DNA of 64,000 nt, taken from assembly GCA_001661515.1 (NCBI GenBank), contig LUVW01000018.1, forward strand, positions 392,177-456,176. Direction: 5' to 3'. Position numbers and translations under genes: made by a program. Positions 1 to 12,217 of this stretch are shown here, piece after piece (position 1 is the stretch's first letter; each line of letters begins with the position of its first letter). A model generated the notes under the pieces. It was given only the letters and a program-made list of their open reading frames with translations. It searched no databases and was not told the DNA's origin. The stretch is from Capniomyces stellatus. Its lineage: Eukaryota; Kickxellomycota; Harpellomycetes; Harpellales; Legeriomycetaceae.

Positions 1-1091
1 CAAATTACCTTTCACTTCCTACTTGATTCAATTATTTTTCTAATCCCATTTGTTTAGTTTGCAACTATTTTTGGACTTACTTTTTTTATTTCTGTATTTA
101 CTGGTATTGCCGCGGCAGTTAGTAATATAATCAAAAAATAACAATAATAATGATAATTTCAATATATCCTAGATATATCAAACTGCCCAATTTATTTTTG
201 CTGCAAAAACTGGTTTTACCAAGCTGATTTTTATTGTCTAGGAACACCAAGTCAAAGGGGGCTGGAACATAATATTTTTTTAACTCTAATTTTGAATTTT
301 AATTAACATATTCTTTGTAATAAAGCCAAACTTTTCAAATGGTGGCAAGGAATCAAATTCAACGGTAGGCTAAAATTGTAGGTAGATTGATTTGCATTGT
401 TTGATTAATTCGTCGTAATATCACCACATTTCTAAACACTTTCTCTGAAGGCTCCCCCAAGTGATAATAAAGCAATATTTGGCTGAAACGGTTTGTCAAT
501 TAGAAAAAAAAACTAGTATAAAAAAAAGCCTAAAAGGCCAAAACAGACGTGTAAAACATTTCATTCGCGCTGATAAGCTTTGTTCGCTGCATTATTGGAG
601 GAGATATTTAATTGAATTTGCTTGTTGCTAATTTAATAAATATCGAGTCAAAATAAACTTCTAAAGCGTTAGCTAAAAATCAAAAGTTTCTACTGCCCAA
701 TCAAAGACATGATAAGTTGAATTGTTGTAGCCAACAGACAACCACAAAAATAAAAAAAGCGTTACAAGGTTATAAATTAACTCGATTAAATCGCGTAAAC
801 CCTGAGCTAAAAAAGTGTAAAAAAAAAGAATCACATTGAAAAAAAAATAATACGAAATTGCTCAAAAAACAAGCAACAAAGGTAGTAATAAATAATACCA
901 AAGCTGTTAATTAACAAAAACCCAAGAGACTCAACTTCAATACACATGACAAAGCTATAGTAGCAAATAATAAAGAAAAAAAATGAAATAATAATGAAGA
1001 TAATATTGAGTGGAACTCCATCAATGAGCAGTAACCAAAAGCACAAACATAGACTAAATCGCAGATAACCCTCCCACTCACTAACAGCAAT
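1..1091. other. AT-rich intergenic region, no gene seen
   Basis: This stretch lies downstream of the minus-strand FYVE/RING gene. It is dominated by A/T runs, and every open frame is short and of biased composition (Phe, Ile, Leu, Tyr). I see no RNA gene, repeat family or conserved coding stretch. It presumably holds the 3' untranslated region of the neighbouring gene. Confidence 0.6.
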
Positions 1092-1604
1092 TTAATTGAA
1101 ATGTATTGGGCAGGATGGGTTTCGTTCAAACCACATCCGAATACAGCCCACGTGGTATGTGCAAAAGCAGCTCAGTCTAGCTACATACTGTCCAGACTCA
1201 AAGTCCTCAAAACATATCGAGCACTCAGTTCCAAGCAGGGGCGTATCGCTGTTCAATGCATACGACACATACCGAACCGGAATCAAATCCCGATTTACCA
1301 ACACACCCTGTGCGCCAGATGGCTGGTTGTGCTGTGTCGGGTAATGCCCTGAGCTTGGTGCGGACAGCCTTCTTGAGTGTACAGATGAGCTTGACGATAT
1401 CCTGCGTGCATTTGGACTCATGTTTGCCTGTGTTTCGTAACTGTCTGTGATGTTCTGAGTGTGCTGTGGATAGCTTGGATGTCTGCTGTTTATATGCGGT
1501 GGCATTGTTTCTTGTCTGGGCTGAGCCTTGGGGCTTTGGCCTAAAAATGACGTAGTCAATATCCCCAAATTGGTGAAGAACCCACTTCCTTTTGGTGACC
1601 TTTT

Positions 1605-1638
<34 letters not shown>

Positions 1639-4600
1639 AGGTCAGACATACCAGTATTTAATGGTTGTTCAACAGATATGTTTAGGCCCGCTGCTGACTG
1701 CAACTGGGGCTCGGATGCACCAGCCTGACTGCTGCTAGGGCCAACTCTGGACATGTACCCAAAATCAGGCCGATCGACCGAGTTAGGCTTGATTATGGGC
1801 GTGGCTGGTTTGGCGATTCTGCTTGAAATCAAAGATCCCAGTCCAAAATTAAGGCCGTTTACTGAATACGAAGACATTACATTTCCAGAGTGGTCAGTAT
1901 TGCCTACAGTGTTTGTCGAAGGCGTATTGGGGTTTGTAGCGGTCTGCCTTGTGCGGTTTGGATTGTACCCAGACACCTGGCTTTCCATTGTGGACAAACA
2001 CTCTCTTACATGTCTTTCCTGTACCTCCTGGAACCCCTCAGAAGGCAGCCGAGTCATGGCTGTCCAAACCGCAGTCCAAGGCCGGCTACAAACAGGACAT
2101 TCAGTCGAGCTCGCAGTCAGCGTGTAGCGTTTCGACTTGTGTACAAGCTTCGAGTGTTTGTATGGATTGACGTTGATCACAGCCTTTAAAGATGACTTCA
2201 TTAGATCATAGCAGAATTCTCTGGTCTTGGGAGTTTTGTGCAGCCGGACTTCGGGAATGTCTTGTTTGCCAAGGTTGTCATTTCTACTATCTGCTACTTT
2301 GGCCGGGGTGTTGGGCAGAGTCTTGTCTCTATTTGAACATGTGTTTTCAGAAGCCTTTTCGCTCTGATATACTTGACTAGGTTCAATTTCAAAGCCACTT
2401 TTGTCCTTGGGCGCAGAAGGTAGGCTCTCGGGAATTCTCCCCTTCCCTTTATCTACGTTATTCTCACTCCCACTTCCACCAGCTCTATGTTCAACTTCAG
2501 CTTCAGCTCTGGCACTCGAACTTGAGTTTGACCTAGCTACACCGGGGGTTCCAGGATCCACGCCCACCGCATGGCCAGCAATACACTCGGTTTTCAAAAA
2601 ACCAACAAGTTTAGCACATGCATTAGCAAACCAACTCTGCTCGGTAATTCTGTACTGCAGCGAGGCAGGGAGGGATATCGGCGCAAGCATCAGCGACGCG
2701 TCCTCAGAGTGGACCAATGGAATTTCAATTATAAACCCTTCTTCATGAATCAGCTTCGGAAAGTGTGGTTCTGTAACAGCTTGTGGCCCCGAGTAGGTCG
2801 ACGGAGCCACCTTTTCTATAAGCAGCTCATGATTGTCGGGCTCCGCTGGGTCACACAATTCAAGGTACTCTGTCAACACGTCTAGTTCACTGGGCAATTG
2901 AAGCCGATCCAGGTGCAGTGATTCGGTGCACTTGGTACACACACGATGTGGCTGTAGCAAGTAGAGCGAGTGAGGCTCATTTACATCAACCGACTTGGAT
3001 AGGATTCTGGAAAAGACGTCGTTGTCCAGTTGTGGGTTTACTGTCAGTGTCTTATCTGGACTGCCGAATATATCCACTTGCTCGGGTCCTGCTGAACCGA
3101 GCTCGGCGGCTGGCTTGTTATAGTTCATCAACAGCCGGGTTATCTGGCTAACAAACACTAGCCCTGCCACTGAGTTGAAGCTAACAACCAACTGAGACTC
3201 GTTGCCTGGATTCAAGTCATCCAATAAATAAACACGCGATGCCAACCAATGCCTGTCCCTTGAACAGTCGTCACAAAACACTAGTCCGCACCTCCTACAG
3301 GATATTCCAAATAAAAAAAAATCAGTACTCCTTAAACTAAAAAAAATAATACAAAACGTTCTATTTTTGAGTGACTATTTACCTGCAATGGTGTCTTCTA
3401 AAAAATAACTTGAATTTCCTATTGCATAGGCAGCAATTAGGTGCTTCAGAGTCTGGCAACCAGGCCTGTTCTGGCAGGTATTGTCTCGCAGCAATAGCTT
3501 GCGACAGCTGGCGCAACGACATTCTCAGTTTATTTTCTACAAATCCCACTAGCTCCACCTCATTCTCGCCATTAGCAAGCTCTTCTTCCTCCAAGTCATC
3601 AACAGTTATTTCTGTAATTTCTACGACTTTTGATATTTCTTGTTCTTGTTCTTGTTCTTGTTCTTGTTCTTGTTCTTGTTTTTGGATGTTGTTGTTGTTA
3701 TGACTTATTTCCAAATCTTGATTCTGCGTTTCTAAATCGTCTACATTAGTTTGATTTAGGCTATCTTTACCATCAACATCACCATCATTGTTACTATTGT
3801 TTCCACTGGTGTTTATATTTTCGTTTTGTTTGCCATTAAAACTTGCACCATTCTTGCCAACTTTAGTGAGTTTATCATGTGTACTCGCAATGTCAGTACT
3901 ACCGTTTTTGACATCCAAACCTGGCTCTGATTCGGTTTGTGGTGTGTGGTGTTCCTCATTCAAAAAGTTTGGTTCAGGCGGTGCTTGCTTTACATTCTTT
4001 ACAGTTTTCACCACTCGGTTCTGGCTGTTATCCTCAACCACATTTGTCAGCTTGTCCGTGTCATTAAACACACTGTGTTCTTGTTGGTACAGCACTGACA
4101 TGTTTTTCATACTCTCTATCAGCTGATTTGCATGGTCAATCTGCTCCAATGCACTCGTATTTAGAGACTCAAACCCCTTGATTTCTATATCTAGCTTCGA
4201 GTACAGCGCCGCTTTCAACACTTCCGCCTCATCCAGCAGCCCAGTTGCAACCGACTTACTCTGCTGTCCTGCAAGTTGCTCATCAGCGTTCTGCGGCTCG
4301 TTTTCCGAGACTTTTTGCATTTGCAAATCCATCGCTGAACTGAATTCCCTCTCAATATCTTGTATCCTCTGCAAGGTCCACTGTATAGCTTCTTTTTTAG
4401 ACTCTAGCGCGTTATCCGCCTTGCTTACATTTGCCAACTCTTTGCCCGTCACTACTCGACTCAATCCATCTATACCAATCGCTACATTTGTGCCAGATTC
4501 CATAGATTCTTCGCTTGACAATCCCAATAAATCTACGGCTCTTGCATCCGCATTTGCTTTGTTCGCTTGCTTGTTAAAAGAATCCAGCGATACTATGTTT

Positions 4601-6689
4601 ATCTGTCTTTTCATTACCCGCCCCCATCGCCGCCTTCTCACATAATTACCTACTCCAAACACCTGACCCTCTGTGGTGTTTGCATACCAACCCCCATTTA
4701 CACTGTTAAACCCATTTTTGCTATACTGCCATCCCTCGGAATCTGTAAAAGTCTCCCCAGACATCGCATCGCCTTCCTCCCCAATCTTAGAGCGCGCATT
4801 TCCGCTCTTGTTGTTTATCAACAGCGTCCACTCTGTCAGCCAAAACCACACCCCGCTCTTTCCATTGTCCGAGTTCTGCTGCGGCAAGTTCACCTCGTCC
4901 GGCTTGACTGGTACCATAAACCTATTACTCCACCTTGGCGGATCAATATCTTTCTTTAAATTGTACGACGAAAAGCTTTTTGGTACATCTATCTCAAAAT
5001 CCGATACTGGCCCTTTGGTCTTGCTGTCCACATCATTCGAGTTGCCCCCAAGAAAAAGTGTAAACGGAAAATAAAATGTCGATGAGGATACTGGCGCCTC
5101 CGTATTTCCAAATTTGCTTTCTCTCTTCATTCTCCTTTCCACTCCCCCACTCCGCTCATTCTCGTATATTATTTCTAAATGCGACACCCGGTCTGCTAAA
5201 TAATTCCAGCCATGCGCACCAACCCCTTGACCTATTAACCATAAATGTTTTTTTTTCGATCAAGTTAAATTCATTTTGTCTATTCCTGATTTTCTATATC
5301 CCAGCCACTCCTGTGTCTATTTGACCATCAAACTAGCACAAAAAAAATAATACCAAAACTCACCAGTTGCTTGCATTTTGAGCCACTCTAGCCGCTCTGC
5401 CTCCTCCAATACACTGCACACATCTGCATGCAGCCCTATCGCTGCCACATCATAAGCGTTTTCTCCAAACCGATTTTTCAACAACACGCCTGCCCTTCCT
5501 GTATTAAGCAAATATTGCACAATCTCTAGCTGACCCGTGGAAGCTGCATTCACTATTTAAAACCAAGAAAATATTAATCATTCAATCACGCTTTTCATCA
5601 CTGCACCACTTGCTATGCTATCCTGGACTACAATAGAACTTGTGGAATTTGGTTGGATTTAACACCTCTTTTTCACACATTATTGCCTTGTTTTGTTTTG
5701 TTTTTTTTTTATTACTTGTATACTTAATTCCAGCCTACGCCATTTTCATCTCAACTTTACTTACTTAGCGGTGTATGGCCTTGGTTGCTTTGGCATGAAA
5801 TCAACACATCTCCTTCTTTGACTAGCAACTTTACTACTTGTAAATGCCCACGCCCTGCTGCATTATGCAGTGCTGTCCATCCATCGTTGTCAGTGATCCT
5901 ACACTCGGCCCCATACTCGATCAATATATTCACTACTTCTGTATAGCCTCCATACGCCGCCTTTAAAAGCGCTGTTTCTCCCTCTTTGTCCTTTGCATCC
6001 ACTATTGATCCTGCCTCCAGTAGCTCCTCAACCACCTCATAATGCCCTCGTGAAGCTGCGTACATCAATGGACTCATTCCATTAGTTTCTGACGGCTTAT
6101 TCAGCGACAACCTTATATCGCCAACCTCTCTCCACTGCTTAATTAACCTACGAACTATGCTAATGCTCCCTATTTCAACTGCTACTAAAAATTTCTTTTG
6201 TAAATCGTTCTCGTGCACCTGTCCATCAAATATTTTTATCACCTCTTTGCTATTGCCTGCCTCCAACTCACTGGTGTTCTCCAACTCCTCCCCTCTTTGT
6301 GCAACTCTAGACGTACGCTGCTTTGCGCTGTGTTTAGAACTACCGTACTCTCTTTGCATAATCTTTACTTCATTTTCATCAAGCTCGGGGTCCAGCCACC
6401 CTTCTCTATTACTCACGTCCCCATAAAATGGATGGATTGCTCCAGGAACTATAGGGTTTACAAATTTAGGCAACGACTCTAAAATCTTGAAGTCATCCTT
6501 TCCAAAGTTTTTCTCCGAGATTAGCTCCAGCAACTCTTCTTTAGATAAAAGCCCTTTACTGGCTTTTCCGTTTCCATTGGCTATCGTTTTGCCACTGGGG
6601 TGTGTTTTAGTTATATTCGTGGCTTTGCTTTTTGCTTTGCCGTTCTTTATATACTCCTGGTCTTTATGGAAATTCGATTCTGAAAACAT
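1092..6689 (-). CDS. Ankyrin repeat, DysF, FYVE and RING domain protein (probable endosomal ubiquitin ligase)
   Basis: Four exons on the minus strand, 6689-5765, 5552-5364, 5231-3383 and 3294-1092, keep one frame of 1721 codons plus stop. Ankyrin repeats fill about residues 155-370, and the join at 5765/5552 rebuilds the repeat motif GHTPLMNAA. A peroxin/dysferlin (DysF) pair follows at about 400-575: a tryptophan-rich segment, FTDSEGWQY and VRRRRW. Next come a long charged region with an (EQ)n tract and a FYVE zinc finger at about 965-1010. The FYVE is split by the last intron; WLPD, RRHHCR and CGLVFCDDC are all present, which fixes the join. A C-terminal RING with CSICFEDF, CTYHVGC and CPIH ends the protein. 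FYVE fingers bind PI3P on endosomes and RINGs recruit E2 enzymes, as in yeast Pib1, so a vacuolar/endosomal E3 role is inferred. The architecture is clear; the substrate is unknown. Confidence 0.85.
1611..1640 (+). repeat. In-frame hexanucleotide repeat (gagcct)n inside the FYVE/RING gene
   Basis: About five copies of gagcct encode a Gly-Ser repeat on the minus strand, in the linker before the RING domain. It is a slippage-prone microsatellite that keeps frame because the unit is six bases. Confidence 0.8.
3641..3680 (+). repeat. In-frame hexanucleotide repeat (ttgttc)n, Glu-Gln tract
   Basis: Tandem ttgttc units encode alternating Glu-Gln on the minus strand, in the charged linker before the FYVE finger. 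Length variation among strains would not break the frame. Confidence 0.8.
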
Positions 6690-6709
6690 TAGCTCTATTT
6701 TTGTTATTC

Positions 6710-6733
6710 AAAAAAAAAAAAAAAAAAAAAAAA
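6710..6733. repeat. Poly(dA:dT) tract, 24 bases
   Basis: An uninterrupted run of 24 A (T on the coding strand) lies about 21-44 bases upstream of the start codon at 6689. Such tracts are common nucleosome-excluding promoter elements in fungi. It is also a place where read length errors are likely. Confidence 0.7.
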
Positions 6734-8830
6734 TTTTTTGATTTTAAGCGACTCGCTGTTCTGTCTCGGTTTTAATACTGCACTTTGCTACCTCTTGCTC
6801 CGCTTTTTTCAATTAATGTTTGTATGTGTATACCGTCTCTTTATCGCGCCTTCTTTCCTCCGCATTTACCTGTATTGGTATTCTTGTTGAATCTGTCACA
6901 GTAATTCTTAATTTAGCTGAACGTATTTGGTATTACAATCTTGGAATTGTTAAAAAAAATACTGACACCACTTTTCTAGTGTATTTACTTGTGTTGTCTA
7001 ATGGTTATCTTATTCTATTGTTTTTGTTTGCTTTTTCTAAAATGGTACAATGTTTTTAAATTTAAAGAGTTTAACTTCAGTTCCTGGCTTGAAAAGAAAG
7101 TTTGGCATGTATTACTTTAAATCGGCTCAACCTTTGGGTGTTTAAATCCTAGTTCTTGAGGCTAAAAGCGCTTTTATAATTTATTTATATATCAAAAGGC
7201 TGACCATCAAACCAAACGCTTCAAATTAACTAATTTGCCCAACAATTAGGTTGGCCAATAAACAGCTGGTGTTCGGATTGGAGAATAAAACACCTTGGTT
7301 AATTTATTTTTCAGCTTGTTTAACAATCTTGCTGTATTTTTTTTAAAAATAATTATATTTTCTTCAACGAATGGGTCGAATATAAAACGGGCTGGTAATG
7401 TCTAGTCGTCATAGCCTTTAAATATCAACCCCGCTGTTGCTTGAAATACAAGACAAGCTCAAGTATTTAAAGGTACTGTTTTTTGTACACATACACTCAC
7501 TCACTTGCAGATATAAATTTTGGCAAGATAAGAAACAAAGCATGTGGTAAAAATAATACCGTTGCCTTTTGGAGATCCAAAATAAATCAAGAATTAGACC
7601 TATTCAGTCTAGTGATAGCGGGTATGTTAAACAGACGTGAGTGTTACTAGTGGGCCAATATAGCTTTTATACTAGCCAATTCTCCATATGGACGTTTAAA
7701 AGTCCATGTGTGAATGACACAATCAACCTAAATTCCACTAAAATTAGCCTTTGAATGTGACCAATACATATAATAGCAGCACCCGTTATAGTTATTCTTT
7801 TGCCAAGACATCATTATATGTGTACTTTTGTCGCTTTACATACCTCCTTATTTCAGAGTCATAGCCCTAATAATATTGAGACGCTTTAAACAGTACCAAT
7901 TCTAAAATATATGTTTTGGCTGGGCAATGCCAAGAAGATGGATGTCCAACAATTCGATGTTGGAAGACGAGCATTTGTGTGAAACCAGAAATCCAATACC
8001 GAGGCATACATCCACTAACCACATCGATGTCCAGCCTGGTATATTCCCTGGGAAACTTTAATGTATTCGAGTGAGCAAATTCTTTCTACGTTGACAGTTT
8101 TGGCTATTGACTATTGACTATTTATGAGTAGTACTTTTGTTTGGTTAAGCATAGAATGTTTTCCATACCGTCCATTATTATAACAAGGTTGATATTGCTT
8201 CTTTCTGTTACTGCTATTCCCTTAACTTTCTCCACTAAATCTCGAATAACAAATTACTTCAAATCCATACCAGCAATTTACGATTTAAAAAAAGGCATTC
8301 AAATGATGCGAGCTGCAATGCAATTTATTTAGTTGGTCTGGTTCCGACAAGTCACGTCCAGCATGACCACTGCTCGCAACCTTGTTGATTGTCACGCGAA
8401 TACACTAAATGTGTGAGAATAGGTTCCGCATCGTACTTTTTAGTTGAATTATAATTTAAAAGCGTCTAAACGCAGAAACACTTTCAGTGTAATATTATCA
8501 TATTTGGCCATTGTGTTGGTTGTAATTTCATGTCTATGTACTTGGCATATCAGAGTTTTCTTTCTCAATTTGCACATTTTAGTCTGTCTTTCTCGGTATG
8601 CATTCAATTGCCATTTCATTTATGTTCTAGTTAATTGCCCTAAAGTACAAGAAATGAATTTTTTTTTTTCTAAAATCAAAAGTGCAAAGTTCTCAAATAA
8701 ATAAGTAATGTTCGCATTGCACTCTTTACCTCAATCAATAAGCGAAAGCTGATTATAAAACGTAAGTTAAACGAGAAAGTAAGATGAAAACAGTATGTTT
8801 GCACCAATTTCTAACTACTTGTTCATACCA

Positions 8831-8857
8831 TTGACCCAGTGCAGCCCACTGGGTCAA
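8831..8857. repeat. Perfect inverted repeat, 11-bp arms, 5-base loop
   Basis: The arms ttgacccagtg (8831-8841) and cactgggtcaa (8847-8857) are exact reverse complements around the loop cagcc. They are much richer in GC than the surrounding DNA. This could be a protein-binding palindrome or an RNA hairpin; no T-tract or gene end sits beside it. Confidence 0.6.
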
Positions 8858-8930
8858 CCCGGTTGTAATAGTTCTGTTTCTTGAACGATTTTATTTAAAA
8901 AAAAATCAATAATCCTTCTTTCTTAATGTC

Positions 8931-8984
8931 AATATAAGAAAACAATGATCTTGACTCAATATAAGAAAACAATAATCTTGACTC
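8931..8984 (+). repeat. 27-bp tandem repeat, two copies
   Basis: The unit begins aatataagaaaacaat and ends tcttgactc, and occurs twice with one mismatch (8931-8957 and 8958-8984). A decayed third copy starts at 8985. Confidence 0.7.
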
Positions 8985-10885
8985 AATAAAAAAAAACCTT
9001 AATCTGGTGTTATCACTTTGTGTATTTACATATGCGCTTTAGAGCGCACTTGTGGATTTTCTGACTTAGTAGCCATAGGTTAAACAAACTCACATCCTAA
9101 ATATGTACTATATTGGCGTTCTTTTTTTTAAAAAAAAGATCAAGTACTAGGACTCGTTGGTTCTGAAATTAATAAGAATCTAAGCTGCATTGTTAACCGT
9201 GTTGTTCGATAATGGAGGTATAAACCGAAAGAACGGATATAATAATACGTTTAGCTAGAATACCTGCATACTGGCTTTTACAAAGAATGTTGGGTGCTCC
9301 GTGTTTCTGCTTGAAAACGAATTGTTACAACGTATTATATTCAGTAATAGACGAAGCAATGTATATAGGCCGTGAACCATTATTGGTCTCAAGTCAGTGC
9401 TGTATCATAATTGGTCTGGATACTGGGCATTTCTAGCATATACACCATGCCTACGTACATAAGTCGCACGCAGATGGGTGTTTAAATTAGAATGTTATTT
9501 TGAAAGCAACAAAAAAAAATTAAGGCTGCTAATTTGATTTTTTGTTTAAAAAAGAAAAAAGTTAAGGCCAAGGAGAAATAAAGTACGGAGGGTGCTGCAG
9601 GCTTGAGAAAACACAAACGATTGAAGTGTTAATGGATCGCGCCTTCATAACAATAAAAAAAAGGCAAACCAATTGAATATGAGCAACGTAAAGCAGACAA
9701 GATGGACACCGCTTCATTTACTTTCGTTTATTTTTGTTTTATTTATCAATAACGAATATCGCTTCAATAACAATAAGAAAAAAAACCAGATTAATTATTG
9801 CTCTGTCAGTTATATTAGAAAACAGTTAATAAAGTGTATATTACTTTTAACTTGCAAACAAGTATGTGTGACATCTAACTTTTAAAAGACCTGTCTATTT
9901 AATATACATTTTGTTTTGGCACTTGAAGCTTTGCATTACATTCAGTGAACCTGCTTGAGGGTAGATTTACGTACTAAAAGTCTTTGTTTTTGTTTCAAAT
10001 ATCAATCTTGGTCGGGTTGATTGTTTTATACATCCAATTATTATATTCATAGGCGTATATTTATATTGTTGTATCGGTTAATACATGCGGGGTTAAGAGT
10101 ATGTTTGCAATGTGATGATTAGATTTGGTTTTAATATTTTCTTTTTTGCATTTAAGTAAACAATAGAAGCATACTTTCTGAACAATACCACACACATTTT
10201 ATCGCCATTGAGTACACACCTACTTTGAAGCTTACTCCAAACCTGGTATTGGTATTGGTATTGGTATATTTTTTTTTAGTATTTTTTTTACAAGTCTTTC
10301 AAAAGTGACAAGCAGTGTCAGGTTGGCTAAATTAATAATATCTATGGCTTAACATCTTTTAGCAGTTTTAAGCAAAATAGTAAACAATTGTGGCAAGTAT
10401 TAAAAGTAGTTAATATTGTAATAAAGTAGTAATGGTAAATCAAACTTGAGAGTATGTAGTTTGGATTACGTCTTTTTAATTGTATACCACTGAATCCCTG
10501 TTTACGACAGGCTTGCTCAGTTGAAAACGTTACGAGAATATTTCAAGTTTCAAGTAAGATGCGTCTACAAAGCACCACTTGTAATTTATAAAGAAGAAAC
10601 AATAATAGCAGTAGTTGGAAATGTTGGTCTTTAACTTGAAGCCTATGACTACACATTTGATTATCTTGAACAATAAATATAAAAAACGTTTCTCAACTAT
10701 CTATGAATAGAATTGAAAATAATAGTACAACTCCAAGTCAACATTCTATAACAACACAAGATTTATAAGCCTAACAAGAGACAAAAGTATACTGAAAGAT
10801 ACAATACACAAGTTTACTAGACTAGACTGTCAAAAAAAAAAGGAATTGGAAACTGAAAATTTTCAAATTGGAAAAAAAAAAACTT

Positions 10886-10891
10886 TATAAG
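10886..10891 (+). promoter_or_regulatory. Possible TATA box (TATAAG) of the eight-cysteine protein gene
   Basis: TATAAG lies about 95 bases before the start codon at 10985, in an AT-rich leader that has few other such matches close to the gene. Support is by position only. Confidence 0.3.
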
Positions 10892-10984
10892 TAGCTGTTG
10901 TAGATTTCATATTCAAATTATATTCCCTACGATTAACAATCTTATCCTCCTAAATTAACCTACTAATCGACTAATATATTAAAT

Positions 10985-11428
10985 ATGAAATTCGTAATCC
11001 TTTCAGCAATCATCGGTTCAGCAATGGCCCAATCCTCCCAAGAGAAGTGCTTCTTGGATACTTGCCGTGGAGATCCAACAAACGTCGAGTGTGTTGCCAA
11101 CTGCTTCAACGTACCAACACCAAGCCCATCAGTCTTGGTTCAAGCAAACCAGTGCTACTTGGAATGCACCCAAAAGAGCAACAACCAAGACTACGGATCA
11201 TGTATCATGTCATGCATTGACAAGGTTTTCAAGGGTGGAAATTCGTCAGCATCAGCCAGACAAGGAGGTACTGCTTCAGGAAGTGCTTCTGGTACTACTG
11301 CCACCACAGCAACTGGAACCACCAAAAAACCCGACACATCAGGTGCGAACGGCCCTGCCAAGGCTGGTCTGCTCACATCTGCATCAGTTGCTGGCGTAGT
11401 CATCATGGCTGCTTTGGGATTCTTCTAG
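10985..11428 (+). CDS. Small secreted eight-cysteine protein, probable GPI anchor
   Basis: A 147-residue protein. The N-terminal 15 residues (MKFVILSAIIGSAMA) form a typical signal peptide. A compact domain at about residues 20-82 has eight cysteines, in the order KC, TC, EC, NC, QC, EC, SC, SC, spaced to allow four disulfides. A Ser/Thr/Gly-rich linker follows, then a C-terminal hydrophobic tail ending VAGVVIMAALGFF. Signal plus small-residue linker plus greasy tail is the plan of fungal GPI-anchored cell-surface proteins. The eight-cysteine count recalls CFEM proteins, but the spacing does not match that motif well, so I do not call it CFEM. GC content and codon choice (many C-ending codons) are higher than in the flanks, as in strongly expressed genes. 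No intron is needed. Confidence 0.85.
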   Translation: MKFVILSAIIGSAMAQSSQEKCFLDTCRGDPTNVECVANCFNVPTPSPSVLVQANQCYLECTQKSNNQDYGSCIMSCIDKVFKGGNSSASARQGGTASGSASGTTATTATGTTKKPDTSGANGPAKAGLLTSASVAGVVIMAALGFF

Positions 11429-12217
11429 ATTTTTATCTTTTTTTGAAAAAGTAATTACAAAAAGAAGTATAAGTCTGTTAAAAAATTCATTTTAGTATTA
11501 TTAAAGCTTCTGCTACTTGATTTTTTTTTTTTTGGTTTTTTTTTGTAGATTTATATCTTACTCTAGGCTTTGATAGACTACTTGAATATAACTAGCAAAA
11601 TTACAAAAATAAATCAAAAAATAAATAAATCACCCGTTTATGACTAAACTGTCTAGTCTTGTTCTTTGTTTGATTTATTTCAACCCCAGCGTCGTCAACG
11701 AACTTGGTAGAATGCAGGTTCTGGTCCAAGCTGGGTGAACCTGCTTTTGCCTCGCTTGGAATTTGAGTTTGATGGCCTTTTTTTTATGGTTGAAATTTAT
11801 TATTAATGGCTTTTTTTTTACTTGGTGTAAGAAAATTGGTTTTAGGTAAAGGCGGTTTTAAATCAATTAAATATAACAAATTTTGATCCCGCGAATACCA
11901 ATATCAGGGTCTTTTGCTGCCTATCAAGCCGCCATTTCCAAGAAATTAGCCAGGGTTATTTATCGCCGGTTGCTTTTTTCTTTCTTTTAATTGGCTTTCT
12001 TCCTTTCTAAAAGAAATCAGTTCTATCAGACAAAACCTACAAAGTGCAATAGAAGTTTGCAAAATAAATATAAATTTGTCTCAAGGTGTTTGCTCTGGTA
12101 TTCGAAAAAAAGCATACGATACTCTCTCTCTCTCTTTTATGTTTTTTAAAAATAAGATAAAAACCAACAATAGCAAACAAGCACCGAGGTTTGATAAACT
12201 AAAAGGTATAACTAGCA
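11429..12217. other. Intergenic region with one coding-like minus-strand stretch
   Basis: Mostly AT-rich with several T runs and a (tc)n run at 12122-12136. A GC-richer patch at about 11665-11785 is open on the minus strand for some 40 codons with mixed amino-acid composition, but it has no start, no domain and no clear splice sites. I leave it unassigned. Confidence 0.45.

Larger units (their letters stand above)
6734..10984. other. Long gene-poor AT-rich region
   Basis: More than 4 kb without a convincing gene. It contains a perfect 11-bp hairpin (8831-8857), a 27-bp tandem repeat (8931-8984) and a short ggtatt repeat near 10245-10267. A minus-strand open stretch at about 8054-7875 has higher GC and a protein-like composition but no start or recognisable domain. 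The short open frame beginning with the ATG at about 8156 has a hydrophobic N-terminus, but I cannot support it as a gene. The last 100 bases hold the promoter of the next gene. Confidence 0.5.

Noticed and set aside
8141..8332. A 60-residue secreted peptide with hydrophobic N-terminus
   Set aside because: It is AT-driven hydrophobic composition in a gene desert, without cysteines, conserved motif or nearby promoter.
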